Part shown: piece after piece, positions 7,641-13,134 of the stretch
Numbering within the stretch: position 1 is the first letter of the stretch
Layout: the number at the start of each line of letters is the position of its first letter
Assembly (NCBI GenBank): GCA_039808325.1
Contig: JBDHSU010000106.1
Location: 1 to 14,476, forward strand
Direction of reading: 5' to 3'
Length of the DNA: 14,476 nucleotides
Source: JAFKKS01 sp039808325
GTDB taxonomy: Bacteria > Pseudomonadota > Alphaproteobacteria > Rhizobiales > Xanthobacteraceae
The notes under the pieces: model-generated
What the model was told of the DNA's origin: nothing
What the model saw: only the letters and a program-made list of their open reading frames with translations
Databases searched by the model: none
Position numbers and translations under genes: made by a program

Positions 7641-8861
7641 CTACCCCTTCAGCACGCGCGCGATCGCGTCGGCGAAGACCTGCGCGCCGAGCACGATATC
7701 GTCGTCCTTGGTGTTCTCCGCCCAGTGATGGCTGATGCCGCCGATCGACGGCACGAACATCATGGCCGCCGGCATCAGCGGTGCGAAATATTGCGTGTCG
7801 TGGCCCGCGCCGCTCGGCAGGCGCAAGTGCGCGCCGGGCGCGTGCTGCTCCGCCGACGCATCGAGCGCCTTGAGCAGGGCCTCGTCCATCACCGCCGGCG
7901 TGCTCGCCGCGGTGCGGCGGATCTCGATCGGCAGGCGCTCGCTGTTTGCCTCCGCGACCAGCGCCAGCAGCGTCTCGTGCATGCGATCGAGCACCTTCGG
8001 GTCGGCGTCGCGAAACTGGAACAGCGCTTCGGCGCGGCCGGGCACGATGCTCGGTCCGCCGGGATCGAGCGTGATCCGCCCCGTCGTCCACACGCTGCGC
8101 GGACCCGCGACCTCGGGGAATTTCCTGTCGATGGTGTTGAGCAGCCGCACCAGCGCGAGACCCGCGTCGCGCCGTCGCGCCATCGACGTCGTGCCGGCAT
8201 GGTTCTGCTCGCCGGTGACCGTGATCTTGTATTGCCAGATGGCGACGATCGCGGTGACGACGCCGATTCGCAGGTTCTCCGATTCCAGCGTGTCGCCCTG
8301 CTCGATATGCGCCTCGAAGAAGCCGGCGTATCGATCCTTCTCCACCTGTAGCCGCGGCCGCCCGGCGTAACCGGCCTTCTTCAGCGCGTCGCGCAGCGCC
8401 ACGCCGTTGGTGCGGTCGCGCGCGCGGTCGAGGTCCTCCTCCTTGAGCAGGCCGGTGAACGAGCGGCTGCCGAGGAAGTTTCCGAAATGCCCTTCCTCGT
8501 CGCACAGCACGACGACATCGACGCCGACGTCTTTCATGCTGTCGTCGGCCGCGATCGCGCGCGCCGCCTCGAGCGCGTAGACGCAGCCGAGCGCGCCGTC
8601 GAGCCAGCCGGCATGGTTCTGCGATTCGAGATGCGAGCCGGAGAGGACCTTGCGCCCGCTCGCCGAAGTCTTGCCGAGGATGTTGCCGATGCCGTCGATC
8701 GTCGTATCGAGCCCCGCCTCGCGCATGCGGTTCGCGAACCATTCCCGCGCCTCGATATCCGCGTCGGAGAAAGTAGGACGATGCACGCCGGTCTTGTAGG
8801 CGCCGAAACTGCGCAGATGCGTGAGGTCGGCGAGAACGCGATTGGGATCGATGGTGGGCAT
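7641..8861 (-). CDS. M20-family amidohydrolase, hydantoinase/carbamoylase type
   Basis: 406 residues, normal for the family that includes L-N-carbamoylases, beta-ureidopropionase and allantoate amidohydrolase. These bi-metal enzymes cleave carbamoyl or amide C-N bonds. Seen: GSHLESQ with His77; WLDG with Asp88, the bridging ligand; CDEEGHFGNFLGS with the Glu122/Glu123 pair (120-132); HIEQGDTLE with His185; the lid/dimer motif GEQNHAGTTSMARRRDA (217-233); SGAGHD (350-355); and the last ligand in GISHHWAENT (His378 or His379). One oddity is Glu79 where most members have Asp in the H-x-D motif. AGGAAA ahead of the ATG at 8861 supports the start. It lies downstream of the SDR gene on the same strand, with a palindromic repeat between. 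The substrate cannot be named from sequence; a carbamoyl- or ureido-amino acid is likely. Confidence 0.9.
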   Translation of the reverse strand: MPTIDPNRVLADLTHLRSFGAYKTGVHRPTFSDADIEAREWFANRMREAGLDTTIDGIGNILGKTSASGRKVLSGSHLESQNHAGWLDGALGCVYALEAARAIAADDSMKDVGVDVVVLCDEEGHFGNFLGSRSFTGLLKEEDLDRARDRTNGVALRDALKKAGYAGRPRLQVEKDRYAGFFEAHIEQGDTLESENLRIGVVTAIVAIWQYKITVTGEQNHAGTTSMARRRDAGLALVRLLNTIDRKFPEVAGPRSVWTTGRITLDPGGPSIVPGRAEALFQFRDADPKVLDRMHETLLALVAEANSERLPIEIRRTAASTPAVMDEALLKALDASAEQHAPGAHLRLPSGAGHDTQYFAPLMPAAMMFVPSIGGISHHWAENTKDDDIVLGAQVFADAIARVLKG

Positions 8862-8907
8862 GCGGATTTCCTAGCTTCTCTCGTTGCAGCCGGTGCAGCT
8901 CATTATC

Positions 8908-8950
8908 CGTCATCCTGAGGTGCTCGCGAAGCGAGCCTCGAAGGGTGACG
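8908..8950. repeat. Palindromic intergenic repeat (family B), CGTCATCCT...TGACG
   Basis: This 43-bp imperfect palindrome has a perfect core GCTCGC-GAA-GCGAGC (8922-8936) and outer arms CGTCA (8908-8912) and CCT (8914-8916) pairing with AGG (8942-8944) and TGACG (8946-8950). It matches a repeat type I recognise from Bradyrhizobium-like genomes. It lies between the SDR stop and the hydrolase start, in the transcript if the two genes are co-transcribed, where it would fold as a stem-loop. Confidence 0.7.
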
Positions 8951-8961
8951 GTCTGATATTC

Positions 8962-9798
8962 TCACTCCAGCCCGAACTTCTGCTTCGCCTGCTTCAATCC
9001 GGCCTGATGCGGCGAGAACATGCGCCCGCCGATGATGCCGCCGTCGACCACAATATCCTCGCCGTTGACGAAGGTCGAACGGTCGGAGGCGAGCCAGCAG
9101 GCGCATTGCGCGATATCGTCGGCGATGCCGGCGCGCTGGATCGGCTGTCCCTTCGCGTAGATCGCCTTCATCTCCTCGGCGAGGCTGTCCGCCTTCGAGG
9201 CGTCCATGCCGAGCGCCTTGATCATGATACCGGTGGCGATGGCGCCGGGCGACACGGAGTTGACGCGCACGAAATGCTCGCCGAGTTCCATGGCGACGCA
9301 GCGCGTGAGATGGATCACGGCGGCTTTCGCGGCGGAATAGATCATCGACGACGAATAGCCGGCGAGATGACCTGCGATCGAGCCGTTGTTGATGATCGAG
9401 CCGGCGCGCTGATGCTTCATGATCGGCGCCGCGTGCTTCATGCCGAGCATCACCGAGCGGATGAGCAGCGCCATCGCCGCATCGAAGCCGTCGACCGGCA
9501 CGCTCTCGATGCCGCCGGTCGGCGCCGGACCGCCGGCATTGTTGAAGAGGACATCGAGGCGCTTGTGCTCGTCCATCGTCGCCTTGATCACCCGCACCCA
9601 GTCGGCTTCGCTGGTCGCGTCGGCTTGGATGAACCGCGCCTTCGCGCCGATGCGCTTCGCCACCGCCTCGCCCTCGGGCCGGCGGCGCCCGGTGAACACC
9701 ACCGTCGCGCCTTCCTCGACGAACAGCTCGACCGAGCGCTCGCCGATGCCGCTCGTCGCCCCGGTGATCAGCGCGATTTTTCCATCCAGTAGACCCAT
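8962..9798 (-). CDS. SDR-family NAD(P)-dependent oxidoreductase
   Basis: 278 residues, a classical short-chain dehydrogenase/reductase. Seen: cofactor motif TGATSGIG (12-19); an Asp-Ala pair after the third strand (QADATS, 58-63) that usually binds the adenine ring; NNAG (86-89); catalytic Ser140 in NNGSIAG; Tyr154 and Lys158 in YSAAK; SPGAIATG after strand six; and NGEDIVVDGG near the C-terminus. TGRRR after the second strand suggests NADP(H) may be preferred, but this is weak. The ATG at 9798 is chosen over an in-frame one at 9819 because a strong GGAGGA lies 6 nt before it and the protein then starts at the usual MGLLDGK. The next gene on the strand is the M20 hydrolase. The substrate is unknown; the family acts on many alcohols, ketones and steroid-like compounds. 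Confidence 0.95.
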   Translation of the reverse strand: MGLLDGKIALITGATSGIGERSVELFVEEGATVVFTGRRRPEGEAVAKRIGAKARFIQADATSEADWVRVIKATMDEHKRLDVLFNNAGGPAPTGGIESVPVDGFDAAMALLIRSVMLGMKHAAPIMKHQRAGSIINNGSIAGHLAGYSSSMIYSAAKAAVIHLTRCVAMELGEHFVRVNSVSPGAIATGIMIKALGMDASKADSLAEEMKAIYAKGQPIQRAGIADDIAQCACWLASDRSTFVNGEDIVVDGGIIGGRMFSPHQAGLKQAKQKFGLE

Positions 9799-9804
9799 GG
9801 TGTT

Positions 9805-9810
9805 TCCTCC
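9805..9810 (-). promoter_or_regulatory. Shine-Dalgarno site of the SDR gene
   Basis: On the minus strand GGAGGA stands 6 nt before the ATG at 9798. It rules out the longer start at 9819, whose extension would also enter the flanking repeat. Confidence 0.8.
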
Positions 9811-9813
9811 CTC

Positions 9814-9939
9814 TGTCATTCCGGGGCGCGCGCCGCGCGAGCCCGGAATCCATACGCCCCGTCTCGGGGCTCGATCGTCTCACGCAAATCAGGGGTTATG
9901 GATTTCGCACTTGCCGCTGCGCGGCAATCCGGAATGACA
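9814..9939. repeat. MITE-like palindromic repeat (family C) with 11-bp perfect terminal inverted repeats
   Basis: 126 bp bounded by TGTCATTCCGG (9814-9824) and its exact reverse complement CCGGAATGACA (9929-9939). A second inverted pair, CGGAATCCATA (9844-9854) against TATGGATTT (9897-9905), lies inside, so the element is two hairpin-forming halves facing each other. It fills nearly the whole gap between the DUF5943 stop and the SDR ribosome site and codes for nothing. The two-hairpin plan is that of REP doublets/non-autonomous elements in rhizobial intergenic DNA. Confidence 0.8.
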
Positions 9940-9944
9940 AAACC

Positions 9945-10472
9945 TCACGCCGGCGTCACCTCGAACAGGCAATGGTCGTGGCCGCCCTCGCCCTGGCAAT
10001 GCACCTCGCGCGCGACGAGCCGCGACGGGCCGCCGGCGGCCTTCGCGACATATTCCAGCGAACCGTGCATCCACGGCGCGAACATGCCGCAGAGCTTGCG
10101 CGGCGCGCCGCCGTGGTGCCCGGTGACGAAGATCGACTGCGTCACCCTCACCCGCGCGCGGCCCGCCTTGCCGTCGACGGAGACGACCTCGAACTGCGCC
10201 CAGCCGCGCTGCGACAGCCGCTTCATGTAATGGCGGAACACGTCCTCGCCGCTCAGCCCATGCTGCTTCGCCTCGTGCTCGCACCAGACATAGGCCGAGA
10301 GGTGCCCCGCCGGCGCCAGGATCGCGTTGAGCTTCTCCGTGCCCAGCGCGTTCTCCACCGCGTAGTGGTTGTTGAGGAAGAAGTGTTGCGGGATCAGCAT
10401 CATCGGCAGGCCGTCGACATACCAGCGGCCGGTCGCGTCATCGACCTCGATCGAAACGGCGGGCTTGCCCAT
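9945..10472 (-). CDS. DUF5943 family protein with V4R-like C-terminus
   Basis: 175 residues, no signal peptide or membrane segment. I recognise it as the DUF5943 family found beside dimethylglycine/sarcosine genes; its function is not established. Seen: MLIPQHFFLNNHYAVE (25-40) near the N-terminus; an Ala/Gly-rich start of the core domain; a middle region with EHEAKQHG (65-72) and QRGWAQFEVVSVD (88-100); and a C-terminal REVHCQGEGGHDHCLFEVTP (155-174), where Cys159, His165 and Cys168 resemble the conserved Cys pair of V4R (vinyl-4-reductase) domains, known to bind small molecules or metal. The ATG at 10472 shares its A with the dipeptidase-like gene's TGA, so the two are translationally coupled and probably act together; an in-frame ATG at 10484 is the alternative. 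By context it belongs to N-methylglycine catabolism, perhaps as a sensor, chaperone or enzyme subunit. Confidence 0.8.
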   Translation of the reverse strand: MGKPAVSIEVDDATGRWYVDGLPMMLIPQHFFLNNHYAVENALGTEKLNAILAPAGHLSAYVWCEHEAKQHGLSGEDVFRHYMKRLSQRGWAQFEVVSVDGKAGRARVRVTQSIFVTGHHGGAPRKLCGMFAPWMHGSLEYVAKAAGGPSRLVAREVHCQGEGGHDHCLFEVTPA

Positions 10473-11440
10473 CACGCGCCCCATACGTCGCGCAGCACCC
10501 GCATCCAGTTCTCGCCCATCACCTTGCGGATGCGCGCCTGCGGCCACTTCCGCCTTTCCATCGCGGCGGTGAGGTTCGGCGTCTCGCCGATGGTGCGCAG
10601 CCCTTTCGGATTGATCACCTCGCCGAAATTGGTGAGGCGGCGGCCGTACCCCTTGTCGTGCGTGATCCAGTCGAAGAATTCCTGCCCGTACCCCTGCGTG
10701 AAGTCGGTGCCGTAGCCGACATTGTCCTCGCCGCAGATATTGATGACGTATTCCATCGCCTCGACGTAGTCGTCGACGCTCGCATCGACGCCGCGCTTGA
10801 GGAACGGCGTGAACATCGTCACTCCGACGAAGCCGCCGTGGTCGACGATGAACTTGAGCTGCGCGTCCGACTTGTTGCGCGGATGCTCCTTCAAGCCGGC
10901 GGGAAGGCAGTGGCTGTAGGTCACCGGCTTCTTCGAGGTGAGGATCACGTCCTCGCTCGTCTTCGGCCCGACATGCGAGAGATCGCACAGGATGCCGACG
11001 CGGTTCATCTCCGCGATCACCTCGCGGCCGAAATCGGTGAGGCCATTGTCCTTCTCGTAGCAGCCGGTGCCGACGAGGTTCGCCGTGTTGTAGGCGATCT
11101 GCATGATGCCGACGCCGAGTTCCTTGAACAGGCCGAGATAGCCGATCTGGTCCTCGATGCCGGAGAGGTTCTGCCAGCCGAGGATGATGCCGGTCTTGCC
11201 TTCCTTCTTGGCGCGCTTGATGTCCTCGGTGGTGTAGACCTGGGTGATGATGTCGCCGTATTCACGGAACCACGCCTTCCACTGCATGATGTTGCGCATG
11301 GATTGCGTGAAGCCTTCCCACACGCAGCAGGTGCAGTTCACCGCCGTGAGCCCGCCGCGGCGCATGTCCTCGAACACGTCCTTGCCGAATTTCGAGATGA
11401 TGAGGCCGTCTATGATGATGCTGTCGTCGTGCAAGCTCAT
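10472..11440 (-). CDS. M19 (membrane dipeptidase)-like protein of the sarcosine/dimethylglycine locus
   Basis: 322 residues with the TIM-barrel pattern of renal dipeptidase-type M19 proteins but no signal peptide, so it is cytoplasmic. Seen: DLSHVG (His156), TYSHC (His177), HPRNKSD (Arg188) and GTDFTQ (Asp246) match the conserved metal and substrate residues. The N-terminal DGHxD motif is instead IDGLII (10-15), losing both ligands, and the Glu of the bridging EG motif is Gln90 in LGWQNLSG. From memory, the whole sequence closely resembles PA5396 of Pseudomonas aeruginosa, which lies beside the dimethylglycine demethylase genes and has the same IDGLII. It may not be a peptidase. The next gene starts within its stop codon, and it is divergent from soxB. 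The start at 11440 fits the family N-terminus, although no good ribosome site precedes it. Confidence 0.9.
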   Translation of the reverse strand: MSLHDDSIIIDGLIISKFGKDVFEDMRRGGLTAVNCTCCVWEGFTQSMRNIMQWKAWFREYGDIITQVYTTEDIKRAKKEGKTGIILGWQNLSGIEDQIGYLGLFKELGVGIMQIAYNTANLVGTGCYEKDNGLTDFGREVIAEMNRVGILCDLSHVGPKTSEDVILTSKKPVTYSHCLPAGLKEHPRNKSDAQLKFIVDHGGFVGVTMFTPFLKRGVDASVDDYVEAMEYVINICGEDNVGYGTDFTQGYGQEFFDWITHDKGYGRRLTNFGEVINPKGLRTIGETPNLTAAMERRKWPQARIRKVMGENWMRVLRDVWGA

Positions 11441-11532
11441 GGGGAGGGTCCATTGAAGCGCGGGGGTCGGAATTGACGAAGGATAGTGGATACTGGTTTG
11501 CTCGCGCCTTCAAGCGGGCGTAGATGCGAGGC
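11441..11532. promoter_or_regulatory. Divergent control region between the dipeptidase-like gene and soxB
   Basis: This gap of about 90 bp must hold promoters for both divergent units, by layout. A TTGACG (11473-11478) on the plus strand is a possible -35 box, but no good -10 box follows at 16-18 bp. CGCCTTCAAGCGGGCG (11505-11520) has short complementary ends and could be an operator half-site. All site-level calls here are weak. Confidence 0.3.
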
Positions 11533-12786
11533 ATGGGTAGGTTCTCTTTCGGCTCACTTCTGCGCAATGCCATGGCCGGCCACAAGGACTGGCCGCGGCA
11601 ATGGCGCGCGCCGGAGCCGAAGCCCGCCTACGACGCCGTCATCGTCGGCGCCGGCGGCCACGGGCTCGCCACCGCCTACTATCTCGCCAAGGAGCACGGC
11701 GTGCGCAACGTCGCCGTGCTGGAGAAGGGCTGGCTCGGCGGCGGCAATACCGGCCGCAACACCACCATCATCCGCTCGAACTATCTCTGGGAGGAGAGCG
11801 AGGCGCTCTACGAGCACGCGGTGAAGCTCTGGGAGGGGCTGTCGCACGAGCTCAACTACAACGTGATGTATTCGCCGCGCGGCGTGCTGATGCTGGCGCA
11901 CAACATCCACGACATCCAGGTGTTCAAGCGCCACGTCCACGCCAACCGGCTCGCCGGCATCGACAACGAATGGCTCTCGGCGGAACAGGCGAAGGAGTTC
12001 TGCCCGCCGCTCAACATCGCGCCCGGCATGCGCTACCCGGTGCTCGGCGCCGCGCTGCAGCGGCGCGGCGGCGTGGCGCGGCACGACGCCGTCGCCTGGG
12101 GCTACGCGCGCGCCGCCGACAAGCTCGGCGTCGACATCATCCAGAACTGCGAGGTCAAGGGCATCCGCCGCGACGCGGGCGGCGCCGTCGCCGGCGTCGA
12201 GACCACGCGCGGCGACATCGCCACCAGGAAGATCGGCGTCGTCGCCGCCGGGCACACCTCCGTGGTGATGAGCATGGCGGACGTGCGCATGCCGCTGGAA
12301 AGCTTCCCGCTGCAGGCGCTGGTGTCCGAGCCGGTGAAGCCGGTGATGCCCTGCGTCGTGATGTCGAACACCATCCACGCCTACATCTCGCAGTCCGACA
12401 AAGGCGAGCTGGTGATCGGCGCCGGCACCGACCAGTACATCTCCTATTCGCAGACCGGGGGCCTGCACATCACCACGCATACCCTCGACGCCATCTGCGA
12501 ATTGTTCCCGATGTTCCGCAGGATGCGCATGCTGCGCAACTGGGGCGGCATCGTCGACGTCACGCCCGACCGCTCGCCGATCATCGGCAAGACGCCGGTG
12601 CCGGGGCTTTACGTCAATTGCGGCTGGGGCACCGGCGGCTTCAAGGCGACGCCCGGTTCCGGCCACGTCTTCGCCGCGACCATCGCGCGCGACGAGCCGC
12701 ACCCGATCGCGGCGCCGTTCACGATGGAGCGCTTCGTCACCGGACGGCTGATCGACGAAGCCGCGGCGGCGGCGGTGGCGCATTAG
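11533..12786 (+). CDS. soxB: Sarcosine oxidase subunit beta
   Basis: 417 residues, the usual SoxB length. It is the amine-oxidising subunit of heterotetrameric sarcosine oxidase: sarcosine is demethylated to glycine, and the C1 unit passes through a channel to folate on the alpha subunit, with H2O2 released. Seen, numbered from 11533: dinucleotide-binding VGAGGHGLATAYYLAKEHG (38-56), EKGWLGGGNTGRNTTIIRSN (64-83), His184 in RRGGVARHDAVAWG, the site of covalent FMN attachment in this family, LQALVSEPVKPV, YISQSDKGELVIGAG, and the C-terminal NCGWGTGGFKATPGSGHVFA. An in-frame ATG at 11524 would add three residues; neither has a strong ribosome site, and 11533 fits the family start better. soxD follows after 63 bp with a repeat in between. 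The identification is secure. Confidence 0.97.
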   Translation: MGRFSFGSLLRNAMAGHKDWPRQWRAPEPKPAYDAVIVGAGGHGLATAYYLAKEHGVRNVAVLEKGWLGGGNTGRNTTIIRSNYLWEESEALYEHAVKLWEGLSHELNYNVMYSPRGVLMLAHNIHDIQVFKRHVHANRLAGIDNEWLSAEQAKEFCPPLNIAPGMRYPVLGAALQRRGGVARHDAVAWGYARAADKLGVDIIQNCEVKGIRRDAGGAVAGVETTRGDIATRKIGVVAAGHTSVVMSMADVRMPLESFPLQALVSEPVKPVMPCVVMSNTIHAYISQSDKGELVIGAGTDQYISYSQTGGLHITTHTLDAICELFPMFRRMRMLRNWGGIVDVTPDRSPIIGKTPVPGLYVNCGWGTGGFKATPGSGHVFAATIARDEPHPIAAPFTMERFVTGRLIDEAAAAAVAH

Positions 12787-12835
12787 CATGGTCCGGGAAA
12801 GTGGGAACCGGGTTTCCGGCAACGCCGTGCCTCAG
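12786..12835. repeat. Palindromic repeat (family D) between soxB and soxD
   Basis: About 50 bp directly after the soxB stop. Its core is CCGGGAAA (12793-12800) and TTTCCGG (12813-12819) around GTGGGAACCGGG, flanked by GCATGG and CCGTGC as outer arms. It matches the rhizobial intergenic repeat type with the AAAGTGGGAACCGGTTTTCCGG core. It would fold into a stem-loop in the sox mRNA and takes up most of the 63-bp spacer. Confidence 0.7.
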
Positions 12836-12849
12836 ATAAGTGGCCCGCG

Positions 12850-13134
12850 ATGTTATTGATCGATTGTCCTTATTGCGGGCGGCGCCCGGAGATCGAATTC
12901 CGCTACGGCGGCGAGGCGCACCTCGCGCGGCCGACCGATCCGTCGGCGCTCAGCGACGAGCAATGGGCGTCGTTCCTCTATCGCCGCAGCAACCCGAAAG
13001 GCCGCTTCGCCGAGCGCTGGCGGCATGTGCACGGCTGCGGGCAGTTCTTCAACGCCATCCGCGACACGGTGAGCGACAAGTTCGCATGCACCTACAAGAC
13101 CGGCGACGCGCCGCCTGACGGGGCGGCGCCGTGA
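12850..13134 (+). CDS. soxD: Sarcosine oxidase subunit delta
   Basis: 94 residues, the normal small zinc-binding subunit of heterotetrameric sarcosine oxidase, with a structural role in holding alpha and beta together. Seen: LIDCPYCGRR with Cys6 and Cys9; EIEFRYGGEAHLARP (14-28); WASFLYRRSNPKGRFAERW (39-57), the delta signature; and His59 and Cys63 in RHVHGCGQFFN. Cys6, Cys9, His59 and Cys63 are the zinc ligands known from structures of this subunit. It starts 63 bp after soxB, only weakly supported by a ribosome site, and its TGA overlaps the soxA GTG by 4 bp (GTGA). The acidic, Pro-rich tail after residue 83 is variable in the family. Identification is firm despite the small size. Confidence 0.96.
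   Translation: MLLIDCPYCGRRPEIEFRYGGEAHLARPTDPSALSDEQWASFLYRRSNPKGRFAERWRHVHGCGQFFNAIRDTVSDKFACTYKTGDAPPDGAAP

Noticed and set aside
10485..10988. In-frame upstream extension of the DUF5943 gene into the dipeptidase-like gene
   Set aside because: The extension overlaps conserved M19 sequence and is itself Arg/Ala-rich; the stop/start overlap at 10472 gives a natural start.
11554..12822. 422-codon minus-strand frame opposite soxB
   Set aside because: Shadow of soxB. Its translation is rich in His, Arg, Asp and Val without any domain, while soxB is conserved end to end.
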